DNA of 64,000 nucleotides from Pygmaiobacter massiliensis (lineage in GTDB: Bacteria > Bacillota > Clostridia > Oscillospirales > Ruminococcaceae): contig NZ_OAML01000002.1 in the NCBI RefSeq assembly GCF_900199435.1, forward strand, positions 558,001-622,000, written 5' to 3'. Under the pieces are notes generated by a model, which was not told the origin of the DNA, made no database searches, and worked only from the letters and a program-made list of their open reading frames with translations. A program made the position numbers and the translations under genes. Positions within the stretch are counted from its first letter, which is position 1; the number at the start of each line of letters is the position of its first letter. This document shows, one piece after another, positions 16,509-24,840 of the stretch.

Positions 16509-18287
16509 TTGGATATTCTGGAGTATCCTTTCGACCCGGCACAGGTTTTGCAAAAAAAACGCTCACTGAAGCGTGAATTGCTGAAAAAAGAGGGTTTGAT
16601 TCCAAAAAAAATCGCCATCATGAGCGGTAGCACCATTGGCGAGATTAAAAATATTTTAGAAGTCTTTTTGCTGCACTATGGCATTAAGCCGGAGTTTTAT
16701 GAAGGCGAATATGCCTTATTCTATGAAAACCTGGTCTTCGATGACGGCTCTCTTGCCGCCTTTGCGCCGGATTTCATTTATATCCACACCAGCCGTAAAA
16801 ACCTTAAATTCTTCCCCACCACTGGCGATGCTGACCAGGCGGTTGCTGATGGTATGGAAGCAGACTGGAAACGCTTTGAAACCGCATTTGGTGCTGCGGC
16901 ACGTTTTGGGTGTCCTGTCATCGTCAATAACTTCGACCTGCCGACTCATCGTGTGATGGGTAACCGCGACGCAGTGGACAAGCGTGGCGGTGTGCATTAC
17001 ATCAACGAGATGAACGCCCGCGTAGCAGACTATGTGGCTGCGCACCCCGGCTTTTACCTCAACGATATCGCTTATCTTTCTGCCCGTTACGGGTTGGATA
17101 ACTGGTTCTCCGAATCGCAGTGGTACCTTTATAAGTACGCATTGTCGATGGACCAGATTCCGAACCTTTGCTTTAGCATTGCAAACATCGTAAAAAGTCT
17201 GCTGGGCAAAAACAAAAAAAGCTTGATTCTCGATCTCGACAACACCCTTTGGGGTGGCGTAATCGGCGACGACGGTGCCGAGGGCATTGCGCTCGGTCTT
17301 GAATCTCCCGGCGGCATGGCTTACAGCGAGTTTCAGGCATACCTCAAAGAGCTATCGAGCCTTGGCATTATGCTGAACGTCGCGAGCAAAAACGAAGAAT
17401 CAATTGCACTTACCGGCTTTGAGCGCAGCGACAGCGTGCTCAAGCGGGACGACTTCCTTTGCTTTAAAGCAAACTGGGGCCCCAAAAGCCAAAGCATTGC
17501 TGCAATTGCAAACGAAATCAACATCCTGCCCGAAAGTTTTGTCTTTGTAGACGACAACCCGGCAGAGCGCGAAATCGTGCGGCAGGAACTGCCCGCCGTA
17601 ACCATTGCCGAGTTCGATGGACCGGAAGGCATGATTGCCGCCATTGACCGTGCAGGCTATTTCGAGGTCACCACGCTTTCTGCCGACGACGTAAAGCGCA
17701 ACGAGATGTACAAAGAAAACTTAAAGCGTGCAGAACTGGAGCAGAGCTTTGGCAATTATGAGGATTACCTTAAAAGCCTTGATATGCGCTGTGAAACCGG
17801 TGCTTTTGTGCCCGAGCATGCAGAGCGTTTGACCCAGCTCATCAATAAGACCAACCAGTTCAACCTCACCACCCGGCGCTATACTGCCGCAGAGGTTGAC
17901 CACTTGATGCAGGATCCCGTAAGCGTAACCGTATTTGGGCGGCTGATTGATAAATTTGGCGATAACGGCATTGTTTCGGCAATGATTGGCCATATTGAGG
18001 ATGATACCTGCTATGTGGATTTGTGGATTATGAGCTGCCGCGTGTTTAAGCGTGGGCTTGAGGATACCATGATGGACGAGTTTGTCCGCCGCAGTGTAGA
18101 AAAGGGCGCAAAACGTATTGTGGGCCGCTATTTTGCCACCGCAAAAAACTTGTTGACCCGCGAGATTTATGCTACAATGGGATTCAGCAAAATGAAGGAT
18201 AGCGAGACCGAGGCAGAGTTTGTGCTGGAAGATGCCGAAAGCTATGTTCCGCGCAACCACGTGATGGAGCTGGAGCGGCTGAATTAA
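16509..18287 (+). CDS. FkbH-like HAD-IIIC enzyme with GNAT-like C-terminus
   Basis: FkbH-family enzymes dephosphorylate 1,3-bisphosphoglycerate and place the glyceryl group on an acyl carrier protein. This 592-residue protein has an N-terminal alpha/beta domain (about 1-215), a HAD-IIIC domain with the nucleophile motif LDLDNTLWGG (about 240-249) and VFVDDNPAERE (about 346-356), and a C-terminal GNAT-like domain (about 420-580). The TTG start at 16509 follows AGGAGG by eight bases. An acyl carrier protein gene follows, so glyceryl-ACP formation is the natural guess, though some relatives use other three-carbon units. First gene of the cluster. Confidence 0.88.
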   Translation: MDILEYPFDPAQVLQKKRSLKRELLKKEGLIPKKIAIMSGSTIGEIKNILEVFLLHYGIKPEFYEGEYALFYENLVFDDGSLAAFAPDFIYIHTSRKNLKFFPTTGDADQAVADGMEADWKRFETAFGAAARFGCPVIVNNFDLPTHRVMGNRDAVDKRGGVHYINEMNARVADYVAAHPGFYLNDIAYLSARYGLDNWFSESQWYLYKYALSMDQIPNLCFSIANIVKSLLGKNKKSLILDLDNTLWGGVIGDDGAEGIALGLESPGGMAYSEFQAYLKELSSLGIMLNVASKNEESIALTGFERSDSVLKRDDFLCFKANWGPKSQSIAAIANEINILPESFVFVDDNPAEREIVRQELPAVTIAEFDGPEGMIAAIDRAGYFEVTTLSADDVKRNEMYKENLKRAELEQSFGNYEDYLKSLDMRCETGAFVPEHAERLTQLINKTNQFNLTTRRYTAAEVDHLMQDPVSVTVFGRLIDKFGDNGIVSAMIGHIEDDTCYVDLWIMSCRVFKRGLEDTMMDEFVRRSVEKGAKRIVGRYFATAKNLLTREIYATMGFSKMKDSETEAEFVLEDAESYVPRNHVMELERLN

Positions 18288-18372
18288 ACCAACTTCTCAT
18301 GCGCCCGGTACTAAATAATGTAAAAAAGATGGTCTGCCTGCGATAAGCGCAGACTCGAAAGGATGTATCACC

Positions 18373-18615
18373 ATGGAGAAACAGCAGATTTTTGAAGAGG
18401 TACAGGAGATTTTCCGCACTATTTTTGACGACGAGGAGCTGGAAATCACCCGCGAGATGACCGCTGATGATATTGAAGACTGGGACAGCCTTGAGCAGAT
18501 CAACCTGCTGGTTGCAATGGAAAAGCACTTCAACATCAAATTCAAGCTGGAAGATGTGCATGACCTTGCAAACGTTGGCGAGATGATGGATCTCATCGAG
18601 CGTCTGGTCGGCTAA
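18373..18615 (+). CDS. Acyl carrier protein
   Basis: An 80-residue acidic carrier protein. DWDSLEQINLL (about 36-46) holds the serine that takes 4'-phosphopantetheine, and the acidic helix around it matches ACPs dedicated to special pathways more than to bulk fatty acid synthesis. AAAGGATG precedes the ATG. It sits 85 bases after the FkbH-like gene, the usual place for the carrier that accepts its acyl group. No phosphopantetheinyl transferase is nearby, so a general one must serve it. Confidence 0.92.
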   Translation: MEKQQIFEEVQEIFRTIFDDEELEITREMTADDIEDWDSLEQINLLVAMEKHFNIKFKLEDVHDLANVGEMMDLIERLVG

Positions 18616-18633
18616 ACTATATAAGGTTATAAC

Positions 18634-18664
18634 AAAAAGGTGTTTCTTTTGAAACACCTTTTTT
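18634..18664 (+). terminator. Intrinsic terminator inside the FkbH/ACP cluster
   Basis: A perfect stem (AAAAAGGTGTTTC with GAAACACCTTTTT) has a TTTT loop and a T-run. It lies between the ACP and MaoC genes and no clear promoter follows, so it probably sets expression ratios by partial read-through. Confidence 0.8.
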
Positions 18665-18708
18665 GGCAGTCGGCTACCGATATGCTTTTTACAGAAAGGA
18701 CCACTACC

Positions 18709-19134
18709 ATGAGCGAATTAAAAAGCTACACCCTCGCAGAGCTTTCCAAAGGCGTTACCGAATCTTTTACCGTTCGTATTACAGAAGAAAAAATGGCGCA
18801 GTTCTGTGCGCTTTCCGGCGATATTTCCCCGATTCATATGGACGCTGCTTACGCGGCAGAGCGCGGCTTTCCCGGTAGAGTGTGCTACGGCATGCTGGTA
18901 GCAAGCTTCTTTTCCACCCTTGCCGGTGTTTATCTGCCGGGTGAGCACTGCCTGCTGCACAGTGTGGAAACCAAATTTGCAAAGCCCGTATTCATTGGCG
19001 ACGAGCTTACCGTTACTGGTGTCGTGGATGAAGTGAATGAGGTATTCCGCGAAATCACAGTAAAAGCCACAGTAACAAACGGCACCGGCAAAAAAGTCTG
19101 CCGCGCTGTTATCAAAGCCGGTGTTGCAAAATAA
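18709..19134 (+). CDS. MaoC-like (R)-hydratase/dehydratase
   Basis: A hot-dog-fold hydratase that interconverts 3-hydroxyacyl and 2-enoyl thioesters on CoA or ACP. In the 141-residue protein the hydratase 2 motif is SGDISPIHMDAAYAAERGFPG (about 39-59), with the catalytic Asp and His, followed by VCYGMLVASFFS. The start at 18709 follows GAAAGGA; frame-open upstream ATGs lie in the terminator region and are rejected. With the SDR next to it, it could run a reduction/dehydration step on the ACP-bound group. Confidence 0.86.
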   Translation: MSELKSYTLAELSKGVTESFTVRITEEKMAQFCALSGDISPIHMDAAYAAERGFPGRVCYGMLVASFFSTLAGVYLPGEHCLLHSVETKFAKPVFIGDELTVTGVVDEVNEVFREITVKATVTNGTGKKVCRAVIKAGVAK

Positions 19135-19214
19135 CCTCTCCCTTAATAATATTCGCTGCAAAGCCGCACTTACCGTAGCCGCGCAGCCAAACCATACCGG
19201 AAAGGAAAATTAAT

Positions 19215-19943
19215 ATGGCTACTTATTTGATTACCGGTGCATCCAGCGACGTTGGCACTGCACTCATCCGCCGCGTTTATAAGTCCGGCGACACTATTAT
19301 TGCACAAGGCTCCGGCGATATTGAAAAGCTGCGTGCACTTGCCGAAGAAACCAACGGTGCGGTGCACCCGTATGATGTTGACCTCACCAGCACCGATGCA
19401 ATGGATGCCTTTGTTGCCGAGATTCGCGAAAAGTTCGACACCCCGACTCACTTTGTGCACCTGCCTGCACTGCGCATGGTCAATACCAAGTTCAAGAATT
19501 TTGATGAAGAGCGCTTTCTTTTGGATATGAACGTTCAGGTGCTCAGCGCGCTGCATATTTGCAAAGCAATTTTGCCCGCGATGGCAAAAGCCAAAACCGG
19601 CCGAGTGCTGTTTATGCTTACCAGTTATATCATTGGTCTGCCGCCGAAAAACGCGACTGCTTATATTGTGGCAAAAAATGCGCTGCGCGGTCTGGCCCAA
19701 AGCCTTGCAACCGAATATGCGGCCAGCGGCATCACGGTTAACTGCGTCGCACCTTATATGATGGAAACCAAGTTCCTCTCTGATACGCCCGACCTTATCG
19801 TCGAAGCTTCGGCTGCCGCAAACCCGATGAAGCGCAATGCGCAGGTAACCGATGTTGTGCCCGCGATGGCATTTCTGCTTTCTGAAGAAGCGGGCTTTAT
19901 TACCGGCGCAGTGCTGCCCATTACAGGGGGCGCAGCATATTGA
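19215..19943 (+). CDS. Short-chain dehydrogenase/reductase (FabG-like)
   Basis: A cytoplasmic NAD(P)-dependent oxidoreductase of 242 residues. It has the nucleotide motif TGASSDVG (7-14), an Asn in MNVQVL (about 99), Ser in MLTSYIIG (about 135-142) and the catalytic YIVAK (about 152-156). The variant after the glycine motif lacks a clear Asp or Arg, so NAD or NADP preference is not readable. AAAGGA precedes the ATG. It follows MaoC by 80 bases, and its stop overlaps the start of the next gene. Role inferred: ketoreduction or oxidation of an ACP-linked intermediate. Confidence 0.88.
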   Translation: MATYLITGASSDVGTALIRRVYKSGDTIIAQGSGDIEKLRALAEETNGAVHPYDVDLTSTDAMDAFVAEIREKFDTPTHFVHLPALRMVNTKFKNFDEERFLLDMNVQVLSALHICKAILPAMAKAKTGRVLFMLTSYIIGLPPKNATAYIVAKNALRGLAQSLATEYAASGITVNCVAPYMMETKFLSDTPDLIVEASAAANPMKRNAQVTDVVPAMAFLLSEEAGFITGAVLPITGGAAY

Positions 19944-20935
19944 GCAGCTATCATTTTCGGCTGGCAACCTTGCAGGATAAGCCGGCTATCATAGCGTTTA
20001 TGAATACGCATTGGGGCAGTCGCCACCCGCTGATTAATCTGCCGGATTTCTTCAGCTACTATTATCAAGATGGCGATGCCACTCGAAATGAACTAAATTT
20101 CGCGCTCTGTTTGCAAGAATCTGGAGAAATCGCTGCGCTTTGCGGTTTTCTCCCCTCTTCGCAAGAGCGCGATCATATCTGGGTTTCGATTTGGTGTGCA
20201 GATAAAAAGGCTAAGGGCAGCGGACTCGAATTAATGAACAAGATGCCTGATCTGACCGGCGCAAAGCTGCTCTCCTGCAATAACATTCGCCCTAACACCA
20301 TTCCTTTTTACGAGTTTTTGGGCTATACCGGTGCTGCGATGCAGCATTGGTACCGTCTAGGCACCGTGCCTTGCCGCCTGGCAAAACCCGCTTCCCTCAC
20401 TCGCCTGCCGGTTTCCGGCGATGGACTTTTGCGCCGCTTTGAAACAGCGGCGGAGATGGAAGCTGCTTTCTGCCCGCCGGAATACGCAAAGCCCTACAAG
20501 GACCATTGGTACCTCGCCAGACGGTTTTTCCACTATCCCCGTCAGGAGTACCTCGTATACGGTGGTATGCTGGACGGTGTTTGCCGCGTGCTGTTTTGCC
20601 TGCGTAAAGTGGAGGTGGAAGGTACTGTGGTCTTGCGCCTTTGCGATGTAATCGGTCGTCCGGCTCTGCTGCCTCATTTTGGGCAGGCGCTTGACCGCTT
20701 GATCGAAGAAGCTGATGCGGAATATATGGATTGCTACTGCTATGGCCTGAAAGAAGAAATTATGGAAAGCACCGGATTTACACTTCGCGAGCCACAAAGT
20801 GAAACCATTATCCCGCACTATCTTACCCCACCGCTGATTGAAAATCTAGATTTTTACCTATTTACCAGCAACCCGGAGGGGTTTGTAATGTTTCGGGCGG
20901 ATGGAGACCAGGACCGACCCAATACCCCTTGCTGA
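19940..20935 (+). CDS. GNAT-like acyltransferase, last gene of the FkbH/ACP cluster
   Basis: The 331-residue protein opens with a GNAT-type fold (about 1-135: FRLATLQDKPAIIAFMNTHWG and later NNIRPNTIPFYEFLGY, the acetyltransferase C-terminal signature). The second half (about 150-325) has no motif I recognise. The TTG start overlaps the TGA of the SDR gene as TTGA, with AGGGGG nine bases upstream, so translation is coupled. It may move the ACP-bound group onto a sugar or amine. Similar proteins occur with FkbH/ACP genes in surface-glycan clusters, but no glycan gene is visible here. Confidence 0.72.
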   Translation: MSSYHFRLATLQDKPAIIAFMNTHWGSRHPLINLPDFFSYYYQDGDATRNELNFALCLQESGEIAALCGFLPSSQERDHIWVSIWCADKKAKGSGLELMNKMPDLTGAKLLSCNNIRPNTIPFYEFLGYTGAAMQHWYRLGTVPCRLAKPASLTRLPVSGDGLLRRFETAAEMEAAFCPPEYAKPYKDHWYLARRFFHYPRQEYLVYGGMLDGVCRVLFCLRKVEVEGTVVLRLCDVIGRPALLPHFGQALDRLIEEADAEYMDCYCYGLKEEIMESTGFTLREPQSETIIPHYLTPPLIENLDFYLFTSNPEGFVMFRADGDQDRPNTPC

Positions 20936-20987
20936 TTTTCAGCAAGCTGCCGTTTTTAATTCCCAAAAAAATATTTTTTTATGCTGA

Positions 20988-21016
20988 TTGACGATTTGAG
21001 AATTATATGCTATACT
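20988..21016 (+). promoter_or_regulatory. Promoter of the zinc-ribbon gene
   Basis: TTGACG and TATACT are spaced by 17 bases, about 45 bases upstream of the start. Confidence 0.7.
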
Positions 21017-21061
21017 AAGAACACGTCAACGAAGACGGAACTATTATAAAAGAGGTATACA

Positions 21062-21337
21062 ATGTACAACGACAAAACTATCGTCTGCAAGGATTGCGGC
21101 CAGGAATTCATCTTTACTGCTGGTGAGCAGGAATTTTTCGCGGAGAAGGGTTTCTCCAATGAGCCGCAGCGCTGCAAAAGCTGCCGCGATTCTCGCAAGC
21201 AGAACTCCAGAGGAAACACTGGCGCTCGTGAAATGTTCAGCGCAGTTTGTGCTTCTTGCGGTAAAACCTGCAAGGTTCCTTTCGAGCCGCGCAATGACCG
21301 TCCGGTCTACTGCAGCGACTGCTTCAGCAAACGATAA
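21062..21337 (+). CDS. Zinc-ribbon protein, probably nucleic-acid binding
   Basis: A 91-residue basic protein with two zinc-ribbon halves: CKDCGQEF (9-16) with CKSCRDSRK (about 38-46), and CASCGKTC (about 63-70) with CSDCFSKR at the end. This matches the small probable zinc-ribbon family common in Clostridia, often beside cold-shock or ribosome genes; role unknown. AGAGGT precedes the ATG. Own promoter and a strong terminator make it monocistronic, so it should not be read as part of either flanking acyl cluster. Confidence 0.82.
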   Translation: MYNDKTIVCKDCGQEFIFTAGEQEFFAEKGFSNEPQRCKSCRDSRKQNSRGNTGAREMFSAVCASCGKTCKVPFEPRNDRPVYCSDCFSKR

Positions 21338-21353
21338 TTGAAATAATTATTAT

Positions 21354-21390
21354 AAAAAGACGCATCAGCAATGATGCGTCTTTTTATTTT
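21354..21390 (+). terminator. Intrinsic terminator after the zinc-ribbon gene
   Basis: A perfect 14-bp stem (AAAAAGACGCATCA and complement) with a GCAA tetraloop and T-run. Confidence 0.92.
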
Positions 21391-21505
21391 CTCTATTTTT
21401 TTCCTGGACGCCTAACCTAGGATAAGGCGAGGCGCAGAAGCCAAGAGTCCGCGATGATTCATTCTGGACTTCCGAATTCTTTTATTTTTCTACTATATCA
21501 AACCA

Positions 21506-21532
21506 GCCCGAGCTTTTCTTCTCGGGCCTTTT
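21506..21532 (+). terminator. Second weak terminator-like hairpin
   Basis: GCCCGAG and CTCGGGC pair across an 8-base loop, followed by CTTTTC. Together with small repeats at 21415-21475 it shows that 21391-21540 is structured, but no gene is evident. Confidence 0.4.
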
Positions 21533-21742
21533 CATTTGGTTAAAGTGTCGTGTTTTTTATACATTTTCGTGCCATAATTTTACTTTTCTCGTTTTTTCTT
21601 CTAAACTTTTTAAATCTAATATATTTTCCATCGTTTCTCGACATTTTGTGTCACAATTTTCTGGTGTTTTTGAAATTTATTGGCTATAATGTTGTTGTAT
21701 TACCATTTTATGTCTTTTAATGTAAAACCTTCGGAGGAAACC

Positions 21743-22672
21743 ATGGACCAAAACGAAACTGCAAACTTAGTGGCAGAGCAGCCTTTCTCAGACCATCAGG
21801 CAGCTGCTATTCCTGCTGTCCCTGCTAAAAAAGTTGCCATCTTCACAAATTCAGTTTCCGACATTTCCCCGGCACTCGCGGAGGAATTCGGAATACATAT
21901 CGTGCCGGACATTATCTTGTTTGACACGGAGGAGTATCGCAATAATATCGACATTGACCCGCCTGCGCTATATCAAAAGCTAACCGTATGCGAAAAGCTG
22001 CCCACCACTTCGCACCCCAACCCTTCTATTTACACCGAATGTTTCCGGCAGGCCGCAGATGCTTCTGATATCATCTGTATCAACCTGACAAGCAAAATGT
22101 CCGGTTCTATCAATTCTGCAAGCGATGCCAAGATGGATTTAGATGCCGAGGGATTTGCTCCGCGCATTCATATCTATGACTCTTTGCAAGTTTCGTTTGG
22201 GCTTGCAACTATGGTCATATCTGCAGCTAAAATGGCAAACAAAGGCATGCCCGCAGAAGCGATTTTGGCTCGTCTTGATTTTTTGCGCGAGCATATGGGC
22301 GTTTATTTTGTAATGGAGTCTTTGCAGTACGCCAAAAAAGGCGGACGTGTTGGCGCTATCCGTGTGCTTGCAGCAGATTTGCTGGGTGTAAAGCCGGTTT
22401 TGATGTTCCGCGACGGACTCGTGCGGGATGTAGGCGTTGTGCGCGGTTTCGAGGCCGGTGTTGCGCGCGTGTTGCAATATTACGAGCAACAGGCACAGTT
22501 TGGCGGCGAAGTGTTCTTGTTCCACTCGGACCGCGAAGCATATGCACAAAAAGTAGCAGAGCGCATCTATGCCATTGACCCCAAAGCGAAGGTGCGGATT
22601 GAATGGGTGGGTGCTGTCATTGGCATTTACACCGGGCCAGGCTGCATTGGCATTGCTTTTACTGAGCGATGA
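21743..22672 (+). CDS. DegV-family fatty-acid-binding protein (FakB-like)
   Basis: DegV/FakB proteins bind a fatty acid and, in the known case, present it to the kinase FakA. The 309-residue protein carries the family pattern: VAIFTNSVSDISPALAEEFGI near the N-terminus, LPTTSHPNPSIY (about 90-101), INLTSKMSGSINSA (about 113-126) and GVYFVMESLQYAKKGGRVG (about 186-204). The first 30 residues are a poorly conserved extension. CGGAGG precedes the ATG at 21743; an in-frame ATG at 21680 lacks a site. No FakA is in the window. It overlaps the next gene by four bases, so the lipid it holds may feed the enzymes downstream. Confidence 0.88.
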   Translation: MDQNETANLVAEQPFSDHQAAAIPAVPAKKVAIFTNSVSDISPALAEEFGIHIVPDIILFDTEEYRNNIDIDPPALYQKLTVCEKLPTTSHPNPSIYTECFRQAADASDIICINLTSKMSGSINSASDAKMDLDAEGFAPRIHIYDSLQVSFGLATMVISAAKMANKGMPAEAILARLDFLREHMGVYFVMESLQYAKKGGRVGAIRVLAADLLGVKPVLMFRDGLVRDVGVVRGFEAGVARVLQYYEQQAQFGGEVFLFHSDREAYAQKVAERIYAIDPKAKVRIEWVGAVIGIYTGPGCIGIAFTER

Positions 22673-23193
22673 TAGGTGTTTTAGTGGGTGCCGGTGGAAT
22701 TGTGCTTTGTGCTTTCTCGGATGCAGCACAGCTTGCAGGTTACGCCAAGCTGCGGACTGGTTTATTTCTTGCAGGATGCCTTGCACAGTGTACCGCGGCT
22801 TTATGGCTCCTTTGGCAAAGCAAATTCTGGGTTAGCTTTTCCTTTATTCAGGTAGCTGGTCTGCTGCTCGCCGCCGCAGGTCTTGTGCTTTTGGTCTACA
22901 CGCTTTTTTTCTCGCTGCCAAAAGACACTTACGAAAAGAACAAAGGAAAGGCTGTAACTTCCGGCGTTTGGAGCATCTGCCGTCACCCAGGCATTTACTG
23001 GTATTTTGTTTGCATGCTGGGCCTTGGGCTCTGCGGTCGCAGCCGGGCATTGTGGTTTGCCTGCGTGGGGTGGCCTTTGCTTGACCTTGCTTATGCCTAC
23101 TGGCAGGACAAGGTGGTTTTTCCCCGTACGCTGGAAGGATATGCAGCGTACCAGCGCACCACCCCTTTTCTGATCCCCCGCCTTTTTAAATAA
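22669..23193 (+). CDS. Membrane methyltransferase of the ICMT/PEMT type
   Basis: A 174-residue integral membrane protein with about five helices. The C-terminal half has SGVWSICRHPGIYWYF (about 103-118), matching the G-x-RHPxY signature of isoprenylcysteine and phospholipid methyltransferases, followed by Pro-rich ends in WQDKVVFPRTLEGYAAY. These enzymes bind S-adenosylmethionine and methylate carboxyl, amine or thiol groups at the membrane; related NnrU-type proteins may not be methyltransferases. It starts within the DegV stop (ATGA) and lies 24 bases before the GH3-like gene, so it belongs to this operon. Confidence 0.7.
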   Translation: MIGVLVGAGGIVLCAFSDAAQLAGYAKLRTGLFLAGCLAQCTAALWLLWQSKFWVSFSFIQVAGLLLAAAGLVLLVYTLFFSLPKDTYEKNKGKAVTSGVWSICRHPGIYWYFVCMLGLGLCGRSRALWFACVGWPLLDLAYAYWQDKVVFPRTLEGYAAYQRTTPFLIPRLFK

Positions 23194-23217
23194 CGTATCG
23201 GACAGGAGAGATTTGCC

Positions 23218-24840
23218 GTGACTTTTGAAGAAAAACTAAAAAAATGTTCTGCCAGCGAGGTTTGGCAGGAGTACTGCGGCTTTCTTGATTTTTCGATGGG
23301 AGAATATATGCAGGTGCAGAATCGACTTTTGATGGAGCAGATTCTGCTTTTGTCGCGCTGCCCCTTAGGCAAACGGCTTTTCGGCGATAAACCGCCGCGC
23401 AGTATAGAAGAATTTCGCAGTAAAGTACCGTTGACGAGCTATGCCGATTATGCGGATATCTTACTGCTCAAAAAAGAAGACCAGCTGCCAGCGCCCGCTG
23501 TCACCTGGCTGAAAACCACCTGGGAAGGCGGCAGCATGCCCGCAAAATGGGCGCCGTACTCTCAAGCGATGTTAGATACATATAAAACAAATATTCTCGC
23601 CGCCATGCTCCTTTCCACAAGCAACGGCCGGGGCGATTTTCATGTGCGTTCGGCAGCACGGGTGCTTTACAGCCTTGCGCCTATGCCTTATGCTACCGGC
23701 ATGTTCCCGGATTTGATTGCTTCTGAAATGAATCTGCATTTTCTGCCCCCCGTGCGGGAAGCAAGAAAGGTCAGTTTTTCGCAGCAAACCAAAAAAGGCT
23801 ATGAACTGGGCATGAAAGGCGGCATGGACCTGTTTTTTGGCATGTCGAGTATCCTGTACGGTGCCTCTCGCAACCTTGCTTCGGGCGCTGGCGGCTCTAT
23901 AAAAGACCTTGCACGCCGACTTATCGGTATGACACCCCAAATGCTCTGGCGCTTGCTTTCTGCCCTTTATCGCTGCCGCCGCGACGGCACCGCGCTGCTG
24001 CCCAAGGATTTGTTCCGTCTGGACGGCTTTGTTTGCGTGGGCACCGACAGCGCCATGTATAAGGACGAGCTGGAAGCAATGTGGGGGCGTCGTCCTCTGG
24101 AGCTTGCTGGTGGCACAGAACCCTCTTGCATGGGCACCGAAACCTGGAGCAAAAACGGCCTGTGCTTTTTCCCCGATGCTTGCTTTTACGAATTTATCCC
24201 TGAGGATGAAATGCGGCGCAACCTAAAAGACCCTACTTACGTGCCGCGCACCTATTTAATGAACGAACTGGTAGCAAACCAAAACTACGAGCTTGTCATC
24301 ACCGTGCTCAAAGGCGGTGCTTTTGCCCGTTACCGTGTGGGTGATGTTTACCGTTGTCTGAGGCTAAAAAACCAGAGCGACGGCATTGATTTTCCGCAGT
24401 TTGAGTATGTTGACCGCATCCCCACCGTAATTGATATTTCAGGCTTTACCCGAATTACCGAGCGCGAGATTGCAAAGGTGCTGGATCTTTCGTATTTGCC
24501 AATTCAAAACTGGTTTGCGCTCAAGGAATATGATGCGAACAACCACTCTTTTTTACATCTGTATGCTGAAATGAAACCGCAGGCAACCGCGGCCGCTGCG
24601 TCCGGCAAAGAGATTATTCAAGAACATCTGGGTGTATATTTCCGATACTACGACGGCGACTATAAAGACCTCAAAAAACTGCTTGGGGTAGACCCCTTGC
24701 AGGTAACCATATTGCCTTCTGGCACCCTTGAAAAATATAGACAGACCTTTGGCGAGGAGATCGACCGCATCAACCCGCCCAAAGAACGGGTTTTATGCCT
24801 GCTGCACATATCAGAAGAGGGGGCGATGACTTGTCTTTAA
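23218..24840 (+). CDS. GH3-like acyl-adenylating amide synthetase
   Basis: GH3 proteins activate a carboxylic acid with ATP and join it to an amino acid or similar amine; they belong to the firefly-luciferase-like enzymes. The 540-residue length is normal for bacterial members. Seen: KTTWEGGSMPAKWAPYS as the first ATP-binding motif (about 100-116), LELAGGTEPSCMGTETW (about 295-312), and FARYRVGDVYR (about 369-379), the later nucleotide motif. The GTG start follows AGGAGAG. Position after DegV and a membrane methyltransferase suggests a lipid-like acid substrate. The last four codons overlap the HD-GYP gene. The product is unknown. Confidence 0.82.
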   Translation: MTFEEKLKKCSASEVWQEYCGFLDFSMGEYMQVQNRLLMEQILLLSRCPLGKRLFGDKPPRSIEEFRSKVPLTSYADYADILLLKKEDQLPAPAVTWLKTTWEGGSMPAKWAPYSQAMLDTYKTNILAAMLLSTSNGRGDFHVRSAARVLYSLAPMPYATGMFPDLIASEMNLHFLPPVREARKVSFSQQTKKGYELGMKGGMDLFFGMSSILYGASRNLASGAGGSIKDLARRLIGMTPQMLWRLLSALYRCRRDGTALLPKDLFRLDGFVCVGTDSAMYKDELEAMWGRRPLELAGGTEPSCMGTETWSKNGLCFFPDACFYEFIPEDEMRRNLKDPTYVPRTYLMNELVANQNYELVITVLKGGAFARYRVGDVYRCLRLKNQSDGIDFPQFEYVDRIPTVIDISGFTRITEREIAKVLDLSYLPIQNWFALKEYDANNHSFLHLYAEMKPQATAAAASGKEIIQEHLGVYFRYYDGDYKDLKKLLGVDPLQVTILPSGTLEKYRQTFGEEIDRINPPKERVLCLLHISEEGAMTCL

